A stretch of 34,490 nucleotides of DNA from an uncultured Clostridium sp. (GCA_902492105.1 CABUKD010000021.1:1-34490); one strand, 5' to 3'. Counted from the stretch's first letter, positions 1-8,546 are shown. Numbers and translations: made by a program. The notes: generated by a model from the sequence alone, not told the origin.

Positions 1-584
1 AAATATTATACTGTATTTAATCAAGGATATGATTTAAAACTAAGTATTATAGAAGCACAAAAAAAGTTCATCTAATAACGCATATTCCATATGGTAATTT
101 TCATGAATATTTAAAATATATTTTAAGTATTTCAATGGATTTACCTAAAAACTATATATTGTTACTTGAAAATGAGAAAACTGATAGTAACAATTATAAG
201 TATTTAGTGCAAATTGATGAATTATGTGCTTTATTGTGTAAACAAGAAATTACAAATGTAGGAATATGCTTAGATATAGGACATTTATTATTTGGAGCTC
301 ATAAGGAGGAAATCGCACAAGGACCTTGCTTAGCACAATTAAAAAAAATGTCATGTACTTTGTCTATGGTTAAACAAATTCACATTCATGATTATTTAGG
401 CACAGACCACTTACAATTAGGAGAAGGTATAATGGATGTAGAAAGTGTATTGAAATTCATTGTAGAGAATGGTCTGATTGTTCCTATTATCATTGAAACA
501 ACAGTAAAGCGACCTGAACATGATGGCATAAAACAAATATTGATAATGAGTCAGAAACTGAAAAACATTGAGGAGATGATTTAA
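1..584 (+). CDS. Sugar phosphate isomerase/epimerase-like TIM barrel, 5'-truncated by the window edge, with a frameshift
   Basis: This is the C-terminal part of an AP-endonuclease-2/xylose-isomerase-like TIM barrel, a family of metal-dependent sugar (phosphate) isomerases and epimerases. Visible family motifs are HIPYGN (about 81-98), LLLENEK, CLDIGH and QIHIHDYLGTDH, with a late IIIETT strand; the Glu, Asp and His residues are the usual metal ligands. An uninterrupted frame runs from about base 66 to the stop at 582-584. Upstream, matching coding sequence (bases 1-57) lies in another frame, and the join falls in a run of seven A at 59-65. One more A, or a -1 slip on A AAA AAG (60-66), would join them. 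An internal ATG at 135 exists but has no good ribosome binding site, so I take the gene as running in from the left. The stop overlaps the next start (TAATG), so it is coupled to the acetyltransferase. The substrate cannot be told. Confidence 0.7.
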
Positions 585-1291
585 TGATAATAAAGGAAAT
601 TCAAGACATAAATATTATAATTCCATTACATGTAGAAATTTTTGGTAAAGCTTTCCCAATTTCAAGTTACTACAAAAAATGTAAAACTAATAAGTTATAC
701 ATTTTTGTATATGAAGAGGATTCGGATTTGATTGGCTATAGTATTATAGTTGACCAGAATCAAGAAAAAAATATGTATGCTTGGTATGGAGGTGTTTTAC
801 CGAAGTTTCAAGGGAAAGGAATAACTCAGATTTTCTTTGAAAACTTAATAGAACTTGCAAGGGAAAAAGACTATTTGTCTGTGACTGTAGCAAGTAGTAA
901 TATCAGACCACATATGCTAATATTAGCAATAAAAATGGGATTTGATATATACGAGTTAAAGAAGAGAGAAGGTGGAGAAGGTAATAAAATTTATTTTAAG
1001 TATAAACTTTTTCCACAGCATACTGAAATTATTTTATTGGAGGAGAATGGAAGGAGACTTAAGCCAGTAGAAATTGAAGAAAAGCTTGTGAGAGCGTATA
1101 AAAGTAACAGCACATCAATTAAGTTTGATTATACTGGAAATTCAAATGCTCTTATATATGCACTAAAGTATTGTAATAGTTTCTCAAGAAGACCTACAAT
1201 ATTGATTGAAACAGATAGAGAGATACAAGTCTCTGAGTTAAGTAAAGCGATTCAACAATATCAAGGAGATGTGGAAATAATTAAAAAGTAA
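584..1291 (+). CDS. GNAT-family N-acetyltransferase with C-terminal extension
   Basis: The protein (235 aa) has a GNAT fold in residues 1 to about 145. A strand with WYGGVLPKFQGKG is the acetyl-CoA pyrophosphate-binding motif A (R/Q-x-x-G-x-G/A type), and it is followed by a helix and a VTVASSNIRPHMLILAIKMGF segment in which the Asn-rich turn and GF are typical of motif B. It should transfer an acyl group from acyl-CoA to an amine. The acceptor is unknown. About 85 residues after the GNAT domain match no domain I recognise; they look like a small alpha/beta unit. The start ATG at 584 overlaps the upstream stop, and AGGAGATGA upstream serves as ribosome binding site. The gene ends just before a perfect intrinsic terminator. 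Confidence 0.8.
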   Translation: MIIKEIQDINIIIPLHVEIFGKAFPISSYYKKCKTNKLYIFVYEEDSDLIGYSIIVDQNQEKNMYAWYGGVLPKFQGKGITQIFFENLIELAREKDYLSVTVASSNIRPHMLILAIKMGFDIYELKKREGGEGNKIYFKYKLFPQHTEIILLEENGRRLKPVEIEEKLVRAYKSNSTSIKFDYTGNSNALIYALKYCNSFSRRPTILIETDREIQVSELSKAIQQYQGDVEIIKK

Positions 1292-1298
1292 AGTGAAG

Positions 1299-1334
1299 AT
1301 TATCCTATACAATTGTATAGGATAATTTTTTTTG
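1299..1334 (+). terminator. Intrinsic terminator
   Basis: A perfect 28-base palindrome (arms 1299-1310 and 1315-1326 around AATT) is followed by an uninterrupted run of T to 1333. It lies 8 bases after the acetyltransferase stop and separates that transcript from the histidine phosphatase gene. Confidence 0.9.
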
Positions 1335-1361
1335 ATATAATAGTTTTGGAGGTTGATATTT

Positions 1362-1989
1362 ATGGGGAATTTAACACAAGTATATTTAATAAGACATTCT
1401 GAACAATTGAAAATAGAGAATAAAATTGTAAAAAATGAAGAAAGCCAAATAAGTAATGAAAAAATAATATTATCTGTAGAAGGAGAAAAGAAGGCACAAG
1501 AAATTAGTAAATTAAAAGAATTGAGCAATATAGATATACTATGGTCTAGTAATTATGTTAGAGCTATTGCAACTGCTAAGTACATAGCAAAACAAAATCA
1601 TATAGAAATTAATATAGATGAAAACTTTAATGAAAGAAAGTTACGGAGATTTAAAAAAACTAGAGGAGTTGGGAAAAATAAAACAAAACTCTTTTACAGT
1701 AGAGCAATTATTAGATGAACAATTGAAAAATGTAGATGGAGAAAGTAGAATAGAAGTAACAAATAGAATGGAGAAAGCATTTAATCACGTTCTTTCTGAA
1801 AATTTGAAAAAAAACATAGCTATTGTAAGTCATGGTGCATCTATCAAATTTCTATTGATGAAGTGGTGTAATTTAAATAATAATAATCAACTTGAATTTA
1901 ATGGGAAAACAATTAATCTAAATTCGCCAGGAGTATTAAAATTGTTATTTGATGGTAAAGATTTAATTGAATTAATTCAAATAGTATAA
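1362..1989 (+). CDS. Histidine phosphatase (phosphoglycerate mutase-like), one-base frameshift at a CGG codon
   Basis: The N-terminal half carries the histidine phosphatase signature VYLIRHSEQ (the RH phospho-accepting His) and the SNYVRAIATA segment with the second Arg. The C-terminal half carries IAIVSHGASI, where the second catalytic His sits. The family removes phosphate from small phosphorylated metabolites. The two halves are in different frames. The first frame reads to codon 95, CGG (1644-1646), and then departs from the family. Skipping the C and reading GGA at 1645 continues as GDLKKLEELG and runs to the stop at 1987-1989. I chose ATG 1362 because GGAGG at 1348-1352 is 9 bases upstream; the in-frame TTG at 1353 is too close. 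As written the gene is broken, unless a +1 frameshift, or a sequence error, joins the halves. Confidence 0.75.
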
Positions 1990-2029
1990 AGAGAATCTGT
2001 CTAATATATAAACGTATTTGTCACGAATA

Positions 2030-2056
2030 ATTAGAAATGTTATGAAGGAATCTAAA
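2030..2056 (+). repeat. Leader sequence shared with the recombinase region at 25.66 kb
   Basis: ATTAGAAATGTTATGAAGGA and the following bases up to TCTAA match 25664-25690 with one difference. At 25.66 kb this sequence is the ribosome-binding leader of the small gene before the third recombinase. Here it is followed by no long frame. It looks like the remnant of a related element. Confidence 0.55.
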
Positions 2057-2103
2057 GAGTGCAATGTAAAATTGCTGGAATTTTTTAAATAATATAAGTA
2101 ACC

Positions 2104-2160
2104 AAAACTAAACTGGGTTCATAATATATTATAAATTATGAACTGAGTTTAGTTTTTTTA
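2104..2160 (+). terminator. Intrinsic terminator, long two-part stem
   Basis: Left arm 2104-2125 pairs with 2135-2156: eleven pairs, a two-base mismatch, then nine pairs. A run of seven T (2153-2159) follows. It terminates the histidine phosphatase transcript and insulates the peroxiredoxin gene. Confidence 0.85.
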
Positions 2161-2198
2161 TGAGTAATAACTAGTTTATTTCTCGAATGGAGGTTTTT

Positions 2199-2384
2199 AT
2201 GGATTACGAAATTATGATGAACGGAAATGTAAAAATAGGTACATATGCACCAGATTTTGAAGCAAATACAACGATGGGGAGAATTTCTTTAAGTGATTAT
2301 AGGGGAAAATGGGTAGTTCTTTTTTCACACCCAGGAGATTTTACACCAGTAGGTTTGGTTTTCAAACTCTCATATTCCGAGTAG
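2199..2384 (+). pseudogene. Peroxiredoxin, 5' fragment cut by the integrated element
   Basis: The first 51 residues are the N-terminus of an AhpC/TSA-type peroxiredoxin (thioredoxin fold, peroxide reduction): APDFEA, then WVVLFSHPGDFTPV. In the family the next residue is the peroxidatic Cys of FTPVCTTE. Here the frame runs instead into element sequence, adds ten residues (GLVFKLSYSE) and stops at 2384. The missing part, starting with the Cys, lies at 27557-28105. I chose ATG 2199 because TGGAGGT (2188-2194) is correctly spaced; an ATG at 2187 overlaps that site. The fragment lacks the catalytic Cys and cannot be active. Excision of the element would rebuild one frame of about 233 residues. 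Confidence 0.9.
2334..2350 (+). other. attL: left junction of the integrated element
   Basis: GGAGATTTTACACCAGT here and GGAGATTTCACCCCCGT at 27539-27555 form an imperfect direct repeat whose first eight bases (GGAGATTT) are identical. If crossover occurred in that core, the uninterrupted host site reads GGAGATTTCACCCCCGT, encoding GDFTPV directly before the Cys codon. The circular junction of the element would carry the left-hand version. The repeat and the split gene are seen directly; the exact crossover point (probably the GA inside the core, as in TnpX/TndX-type recombinases) is inferred. Confidence 0.75.
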
Positions 2385-2580
2385 AGTATATATCAATTAA
2401 TGGTAGATTTGCTATATCATATCAATGTAAATAAAGTATGCTAGAAATGAAATTTTAACATACTTTATTAATTACCAATTCAATTACTAAAATTCTAAAA
2501 ATTTATTATAAGAAGTCTAAAGTTTATACAAACTTCTTAATATAATTAAAAACAATCTTGTATTCTTCTTGTTGAAACAT

Positions 2581-3349
2581 CTAATTCATATAATTTAATT
2601 TATGTAATTTGTTAACAGAGTTAACTAGTTCTTCTTTACGTTTTACCTCAATAAGTACATCTAAATTCTTACTTTTACAAAAATCTAATTCTTCTTTAAT
2701 ATTTAATATCCCTGTAAATAATTCCTGATGGTCTTTTGAACCATTAAAATCATGTAAATGAATATGTTTAATTTTATTATCATATTTTAAGAACTTTTCT
2801 TTTGCTATGTTTCCATATCTAATATTGTGTCCTAAATCTAATGTAAAGAATAAATTATCATAATTTGAAATTATTTCAATGGCTTTTAATGTAAAAGTTT
2901 CCATCTTTACATTTTCAAATAAAATAGTAGCATTATATTTATTTGCTATATTTGAAAGAATATCACAAGAACTTTTATAAGCTTTTAAATAATCACTTAA
3001 GTATTCTTGATAGATAAATACTTTTTTATCAGGTAATGAAAAATGAATACCTGGATCGAGATGAAGATTATATTTAAAAATATTATATTTTGTACCAAAG
3101 GATATTATTTTTTCTATTTCATTTAAATAAAATTCACGTAAAGAATTATTTAACTCTCCAACATCAACTTTTTCCGATAAATGAATTGTAAAGTTATTTT
3201 CCTTTAATAATTTACTATCCATATTTTCTGGAAAGCAATAGGGTATATCTAAATTTAATTCAATAAAGTCTAAATTAAGTTCATGACACAATTCGATATT
3301 TTCTGCTAATGAATGAAATTCTACTAAAATTGGCATTCCGAAATCTCAT
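2581..3349 (-). CDS. Sugar phosphate isomerase/epimerase (AP endonuclease 2-like TIM barrel), start region frameshifted
   Basis: The body (251 aa from ATG 3336) has the ordered metal-site motifs of the family: VEFHS, IELNLD, HLDPG, LFENV, LDLGHN, HIHLHDFNG followed by DH, and IEVK. It should isomerise or epimerise a sugar or sugar phosphate using a divalent metal. The well-placed start is ATG 3347-3349, 7 bases after GGAGGT (plus-strand 3357-3362). That start is one frame off the body: it reads M-R-F, then CGG, and hits a stop about 20 codons on. Skipping one base at the CGG (3340) gives MRFGMPILVEF, the usual N-terminus of these enzymes. Otherwise translation must begin at 3336, about 20 bases from the ribosome binding site. 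The gene is divergent from the helD operon and is the only cargo gene on this strand, so it may belong to the same pathway. Confidence 0.75.
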
Positions 3350-3459
3350 ATAAATTACCTCCAACATAAAATTTTATTGACATTGTATCATAAATTCATT
3401 TCTAAGACAATAAAAATACCTAGAATATTAGAAAAAGCTAAAAAAAGTATAATTAAAAC

Positions 3460-3488
3460 TTTACTTTTATGTAAATTTATTATATAAT
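3460..3488 (+). promoter_or_regulatory. Sigma-A-type promoter of the helD operon
   Basis: TTTACT (3460-3465) and a consensus TATAAT (3483-3488) are separated by 17 bases. They lie 31 bases upstream of the HelD start, with AAAGGAG between. It is the only convincing promoter before the 12-gene run. Confidence 0.75.
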
Positions 3489-3519
3489 ATAAAAGAATTT
3501 TTGGAGAAAGGAGTAAGCA

Positions 3520-5805
3520 ATGAGTAAAGAGGATCAAATAAAAGAAACAACACAAGAAAAAAAACATTTGAAAGAAACAATAGAAATTATGCAACAACAA
3601 ATTCAACAATCAGAAGAAAATATTAGAAGATTATATAAAGAATTTGATCCAAAATCGGAAGACCCTTATGTTATTGAACATTTAACAGGAATGTACGCAA
3701 AGAAATCAAGAGATTTGGCTAGATCTTTAAATGCACCATATTTCGCAAGGATTGATTTTCGAGAGGAAGGAGATCAAAAAGAAAAAGAGATATATATTGG
3801 CAAATGTTCTGTATTTAGAAATAATGCAGATCTCCAAGTAATTGATTGGAGAACGCCAATAGCAAGTCTTTATTATGATGGAAGGTTAGGAAACGTATCA
3901 TATGAAGCGCCAACAGGAGAGGTAAAGGGTGATTTAAGTTTAAAAAGAGTGTATGATATAGAAAAGGGTGAACTGAAATCTTTTTCAGATGTGGATATTA
4001 CTACAAATGATGAATTATTAAAACCATATTTATCAGCTTCAGCAGATAATAGACTAAAGAATATCATATCCACTATACAGACTGAACAGAACAAAATAAT
4101 AAGAGCAAAATTGAGAAAACCTATAATAGTACAAGGAGTGGCTGGAAGTGGTAAAACTACTGTAGCATTACATAGAATTGCATATTTAGCATATGCGCAT
4201 GAAAAAGAGTTAAAGCCACAAGATTTTCTTATTATAGCACCTAATAAATTTTTCTTAGATTATATTTCCGCAATTTTACCAGATTTAGGAGTAGATGATG
4301 TTTCGCAGTTAACGTTTGAAGATTTTGCAAAAGAGATAATAGGAAAAGGAATAAAAATTGAGAATTCCAATTCAAAGCTTGCAGACATAGTTAATAATGG
4401 AAAAAGTATTGATGATATAGAACAAAGAACTTCAAGATTTAAATCATCATTAGAATATAAAAAATTATTAGATGAATATTTACAAGCAACTCAGTTAGGC
4501 TTTTTACCAGATGAAGATTTAAAAGTTGGAGATATAGTTATTCTTTCTAAAGAAAAATTAAGAGAAGGATTTAATGAACAATTCCATAGGGAAGGAACTC
4601 CTATGGAGGACAGATTTAAAACTTATGTAAGAAGGTTAGGCAGCTTTATTGAGAACAATCAAGAAATGATAGAAGATTTAATTAGAAGGAAAAGACAATT
4701 AGAAATTGAAAAAATAGACCAAAATTTACCAGAAGAACAAAGAAAGAAGAAAAAATTTGAAATATTTGACAAGTATGATCCATTGCTAAAATTACTAGAT
4801 AATGGTGGTAAAAAATTGCTTGCAAATTATTCAAAAAAAGCTGGAAAAAAATCGGCATTAGAAATATACAAGGAATTTGTTTCACAATTAAGAGAACAAA
4901 CTGATGGTATTGTTCCTCAAGACATAGTTACACAAATGCAAAAAAAATTATTGAGCAATCCACGTAGCAAAGAAGTTGAATATGAAGATTTAGCACCACT
5001 GATGTATATTCAACATAAAATAAAAGGTACGGAAATAGCTAAAAGTGCTAAACATATTGTTATTGATGAGGCACAAGACTACAGCGAATTTCAATTTGCA
5101 GCATTAAAGGATATTTTACAAAACGAAAGTATGACAATATTAGGAGATATAGCACAAGGCATTTATTCGTATAGAGGAACTAACGATTGGGATAAGGTAA
5201 ATAAAGATATTTTTGATGGAAAAGCCGAGATCCTACAATTAGGAAAAAGTTATCGTACAACTATGGAAATTATGGAAAAAGGCAATGACGTTATTGATAA
5301 GATAAGAGATAGAATAAATGTTAAATTAGGAGAACCTGTTATAAGAAAGGGTGTACCAGTAAATATTGCAAAACATGATGAAAAGGAACTAGTAGGAACA
5401 ATTACAAGTAGGATAAATGAATTGCTACAGTCAGATAAAAAGAATATTGCTGTTATAACAAAAACTTTACAAGAAGCAACGGAGTTATACAAAAAATTAG
5501 TAAAAGCTAAAGTACCAGCAAATCTTATTTCAGACAAGGCAACCGAATATAAAGGTGGAATAAGTGTTATACCTTCTTATTTATCGAAAGGACTAGAATT
5601 TGATTCTGTTATTTTATCAGATGCCAGCAAAGAAGAATATGGAAATAATGAATTAGATGCTAAATTATTATATATTGCAATCACTAGAGCTATGCACACT
5701 TTAGATATATATTACACTAGAGAAAGGTCAGAACTATTAACTGAAAGAAAAAGAGAAAATAGAGATAATAAAAATATTATAGAATTAGAAGATGAAGAAA
5801 GGTGA
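3520..5805 (+). CDS. helD: HelD-type RNA polymerase recycling ATPase (superfamily 1 helicase-like)
   Basis: HelD binds RNA polymerase, inserts arms into its channels and releases stalled or nucleic-acid-bound enzyme using ATP. The 761 residues match the Firmicutes form. There is an N-terminal charged coiled coil (about 1-45), the arm region that enters the secondary channel, then VIDWRTPIASLYYDG, and Walker A GVAGSGKTT (about 206-214). A long helical insertion follows, then Walker B with VIDEAQDYSEFQ (about 512), GDIAQGIYSYRG, the GLEFDSVIL motif and the terminal YIAITRAMHTLDIYY motif. ATG 3520 follows AAAGGAG. The gene lies first in a long operon, only 4 bases before the ThiG-like gene. HelD homologues can protect polymerase from rifamycins in actinobacteria. 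Its place at the head of a biosynthetic operon inside a mobile element suggests self-protection, which is my inference. Confidence 0.9.
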   Translation: MSKEDQIKETTQEKKHLKETIEIMQQQIQQSEENIRRLYKEFDPKSEDPYVIEHLTGMYAKKSRDLARSLNAPYFARIDFREEGDQKEKEIYIGKCSVFRNNADLQVIDWRTPIASLYYDGRLGNVSYEAPTGEVKGDLSLKRVYDIEKGELKSFSDVDITTNDELLKPYLSASADNRLKNIISTIQTEQNKIIRAKLRKPIIVQGVAGSGKTTVALHRIAYLAYAHEKELKPQDFLIIAPNKFFLDYISAILPDLGVDDVSQLTFEDFAKEIIGKGIKIENSNSKLADIVNNGKSIDDIEQRTSRFKSSLEYKKLLDEYLQATQLGFLPDEDLKVGDIVILSKEKLREGFNEQFHREGTPMEDRFKTYVRRLGSFIENNQEMIEDLIRRKRQLEIEKIDQNLPEEQRKKKKFEIFDKYDPLLKLLDNGGKKLLANYSKKAGKKSALEIYKEFVSQLREQTDGIVPQDIVTQMQKKLLSNPRSKEVEYEDLAPLMYIQHKIKGTEIAKSAKHIVIDEAQDYSEFQFAALKDILQNESMTILGDIAQGIYSYRGTNDWDKVNKDIFDGKAEILQLGKSYRTTMEIMEKGNDVIDKIRDRINVKLGEPVIRKGVPVNIAKHDEKELVGTITSRINELLQSDKKNIAVITKTLQEATELYKKLVKAKVPANLISDKATEYKGGISVIPSYLSKGLEFDSVILSDASKEEYGNNELDAKLLYIAITRAMHTLDIYYTRERSELLTERKRENRDNKNIIELEDEER

Positions 5806-5809
5806 TAAT

Positions 5810-6532
5810 ATGGAAAATATATATTTAAAAGTACCAAGATTAATACACTGCTTTGGAAATGAAAACAATATAGTAAGTATAAATATGGTAATAAAAATGC
5901 TAGAAAGTTCAAAAAACAATATAGTACCAATAAATACACATAATATTGATAATATTGAAGAATGGGATTTACTACCAATTGGATATGGTGATGCAAACTG
6001 GAGAGAACTATCAAAAAGAATAGATACTACTAATTATATTCCTGTTTGGAATATAAATTTACAAAATTCAGCAGAAGAAGTAATTAGAAGAACTCTTAAA
6101 GCAGTTGAAATGGGAGGAAAAAGAGCTGTAAAGTTAGAAGTACTGGATTCTAATCATAAATGGAGTATAAATGATGAAGTTGTTAAAGCCACAAAGAAAT
6201 TGATGGAACAAGACTTAGAAATATGGCCGTTAATTGCACCAGAAAAAGAAACTATTGATGAATTACTAGATTTAAAATGTCCAATGATAAGAATACTTGG
6301 TTCAGAAATATCATCTGGAAATGGAATTTCTGATAAAACTATAAATGCTATGAAATATATTAAATCTAAATCAAATACTAAAGTAATGTTAGATGGAGGA
6401 GTAGGAAAAGCTGGAGATGTTTATAAAGCACTTATTGAAGGTTTTGATAGTGTACTAGTAAACAGTTACCTATTTAAAGAGCATTCACCTGCAGAAGAAT
6501 TAGATAAAATAGTTAATGTAAAGGTTAAATAA
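5810..6532 (+). CDS. ThiG-like (thiazole synthase-related) TIM barrel protein
   Basis: The 240-residue protein resembles thiazole synthase ThiG. AVKLEVL (Lys108) matches the strand that carries the ThiG Lys forming an imine with deoxyxylulose phosphate. IRILGSEISSGNGI matches the ThiG glycine-rich turn, and VMLDGGVGKAGDV followed by DSVLVNSYLF matches the phosphate-binding end of the barrel. ThiG makes the thiazole phosphate of thiamin from a sugar phosphate, ThiS thiocarboxylate and dehydroglycine. No ThiS, ThiF, ThiH or ThiO gene is nearby, so a thiamin role is unlikely. More likely it condenses another phosphosugar or ketose phosphate. I chose ATG 5810 because AAAGGTGAT lies just upstream; an ATG at 5792 lies within helD. 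The stop overlaps the next start as TAATG. Confidence 0.7.
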   Translation: MENIYLKVPRLIHCFGNENNIVSINMVIKMLESSKNNIVPINTHNIDNIEEWDLLPIGYGDANWRELSKRIDTTNYIPVWNINLQNSAEEVIRRTLKAVEMGGKRAVKLEVLDSNHKWSINDEVVKATKKLMEQDLEIWPLIAPEKETIDELLDLKCPMIRILGSEISSGNGISDKTINAMKYIKSKSNTKVMLDGGVGKAGDVYKALIEGFDSVLVNSYLFKEHSPAEELDKIVNVKVK

Positions 6533-7503
6533 TGGGGAAAATTGAATTATATTTTTTAAATTATAAACTTAATATTTATTTGGATAATTTGTTATTGAAA
6601 AGATTTTCAGAGTTTTGGAAATCTTTTCTAACAAAAGATTCCCAATTTGATATCACTGATGAATGGGATATTTATTTTATTAGTTCAATCAATACCAGTA
6701 CACAAGTAAATTATGAAACAAGACAAATTTACCATTATCATAATAGTATATGTGATTTGACTGAATTAAATAATTTAATAAGAGAAACTATAGTTAAGCT
6801 ATCTGCTATGGATGGAATAGTATGGCTTCATTGTTCTGGTTTTATGATCGAAAATAAAACATATTTAGTTATAGGAAGCAAAGGAGATGGAAAAACTACA
6901 ATGTTACTAAATATGCTGAATAAGGGAGCAAAGTTTCTAGGAAATGATCAATTGCCTATTTTTGAATATAATAAAAAAATTTGCACTTACTTGTGGAGAC
7001 CAGATATAAAAATATCTATGGATTATGCAGTTGAAATGGGAATAACCAATAAAAAACAGACAGCAAAAGAAGAAAAAGTATTATATCTTGTAAATAATAA
7101 AATTCCATACGGTTTTATAGATGCAAAAAAAATGTCAGAGAGAATTAGAAAAAAAATTACTTTACCAGATAAAGAAATGAGAATAACTATGCCATTAAAT
7201 AAAAAAAATCAAATAGATTATTTAATTTTTTTAGATAAAGAACAAATTTTAGATGAATATAAAGAAAATAATATTTTAAATAAAATAAAAGATGATCAAG
7301 AAACGATATTAGCATATAAACTTAAAGACATGAAAAAATATATGCCATATTGGAATAAGAGAATAAAACAAATAAGATTAAATAAAGATGCATACAAAGT
7401 AAACGAAACTATCATTGATGAATTAACTAAACAGACTAAAAAAATAATATGCGGAAATAGAATGAAATTTGATTATGTTTGGAATGGAATTAATCAATTT
7501 TGA
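6532..7503 (+). CDS. HPr kinase-like P-loop ATPase
   Basis: The protein has 323 residues. The central part, WLHCSGFMIENKTYLVIGSK with GDGKTTMLLNML (Walker A about 116-124) and then GAKFLGNDQLPIF, matches HprK-like kinases: the LHxSG strand, the P-loop and the G(N/D)D strand. True HPr kinase/phosphorylase phosphorylates Ser46 of HPr; HprK-like proteins also turn up in natural-product clusters, where they act on small molecules or peptides. The N-terminal 90 residues and C-terminal third differ from HprK, no HPr gene is nearby, and I do not see the HprK HxxG signature before the P-loop. I call it a kinase-like enzyme with unknown substrate. It starts inside the upstream stop codon and ends 12 bases before the next start. 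Confidence 0.65.
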   Translation: MGKIELYFLNYKLNIYLDNLLLKRFSEFWKSFLTKDSQFDITDEWDIYFISSINTSTQVNYETRQIYHYHNSICDLTELNNLIRETIVKLSAMDGIVWLHCSGFMIENKTYLVIGSKGDGKTTMLLNMLNKGAKFLGNDQLPIFEYNKKICTYLWRPDIKISMDYAVEMGITNKKQTAKEEKVLYLVNNKIPYGFIDAKKMSERIRKKITLPDKEMRITMPLNKKNQIDYLIFLDKEQILDEYKENNILNKIKDDQETILAYKLKDMKKYMPYWNKRIKQIRLNKDAYKVNETIIDELTKQTKKIICGNRMKFDYVWNGINQF

Positions 7504-7514
7504 AAGGAGAAAAA

Positions 7515-8546
7515 ATGGCAAGCAGTTATTCAGAGAAAGCAATGAAATTTATGGAAAAAGATTTTGAAAAAATTGTAGATAAAAATAGCTTTATAAGTGT
7601 ATCAGTAGGAGGCTCTGTTGCAAGAGGCTATGCACAAGACAAGTCGGATATAGATTTAATATGTATATCTGTAATAGAAAAGAAATATAAAAAAATATTT
7701 GAGAACATATGTGAATTTCCAGTAGAAATCCACATTATTCCTGTCCAATATATCTATGCGTTGGTAGAAAGTGTGAAGAAATATTCAAACTTAAATTATG
7801 AGCTACCTGAATGCATAGATATATTTAGTATGGGAGCGAAAAAATGTAACTTAATAGAAAGAAAACAAGATGATATATTGAAATTATTTTCTAATTGGAG
7901 AGAAATTAAGAAGATTACTGATTCAATAATTCTATTTGAAAATGAAAAAAAATTTCTAACTAATTTGAAAAAATCTGTTAAAGATACTAAATTTTATGAT
8001 GCAGTATATGAAGAATTTGAAAGTAATATGAATCAATATTCAAACATAGACAAATTGATAAATATGCTAAAACTATATTCTTTATATATTGGTAAAATAT
8101 TTTCTAAAGTATTATGGACTGATTTATACTTAGATAATGAATATAACAATCAAATAAAGAAATATATATTAGAAAATATTTTAATTGATAAAGATAATAT
8201 AAAATATTTTTATGAGTGGGAAAAAAGAGAATATGATTTAATAATAAAAAGACATTCAAAAATTGAATGTGAGTTCTGCAAAAGCGATTATTTGCAATGT
8301 AATATTATGAGATGTATTCATGATTATATTAATGATGCTAAAAAGGCAAGAGATAATAAATTAGAATTAGGAGAGCTATTCTCTATAAAAAAAGTTATAG
8401 AATATGTTAAATTATTGTATAAAAAATTAAATATTAAAGATAGTGAGCTAGAAGTTATTAATAGCAAAATAATTATAAGTGATGAAACAATAAATAATAT
8501 ATGGAATCTAATTAAGGAGGAATGTAAGATAAATGCTTGTAAATAA
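7515..8546 (+). CDS. Nucleotidyltransferase (MNT/Pol beta superfamily)
   Basis: The 343-residue protein begins with a minimal nucleotidyltransferase domain: SVGGSVARG (residues 30-38), then KSDIDL, where Asp45 and Asp47 are the metal-binding carboxylates, and a third strand VEIHIIPV. About 230 further residues are helical and lysine-rich and resemble the C-terminal helical domain of aminoglycoside nucleotidyltransferases. The family transfers a nucleoside monophosphate from NTP to a hydroxyl or phosphate of a small molecule, RNA or protein. In this operon a small-molecule acceptor fits best. ATG 7515 follows AAAGGAG (7503-7509); a TTG at 7500 is in frame but lies before that site. The 3' end overlaps the next gene by 14 bases. 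A toxin of the MNT type is an alternative, but there is no HEPN partner. Confidence 0.75.
   Translation: MASSYSEKAMKFMEKDFEKIVDKNSFISVSVGGSVARGYAQDKSDIDLICISVIEKKYKKIFENICEFPVEIHIIPVQYIYALVESVKKYSNLNYELPECIDIFSMGAKKCNLIERKQDDILKLFSNWREIKKITDSIILFENEKKFLTNLKKSVKDTKFYDAVYEEFESNMNQYSNIDKLINMLKLYSLYIGKIFSKVLWTDLYLDNEYNNQIKKYILENILIDKDNIKYFYEWEKREYDLIIKRHSKIECEFCKSDYLQCNIMRCIHDYINDAKKARDNKLELGELFSIKKVIEYVKLLYKKLNIKDSELEVINSKIIISDETINNIWNLIKEECKINACK

Noticed and set aside
3520..5805. UvrD/Rep DNA helicase
   Set aside because: N-terminal coiled coil, the WRTPIASLYYDG segment and domain order are those of HelD, not of UvrD/Rep/PcrA.
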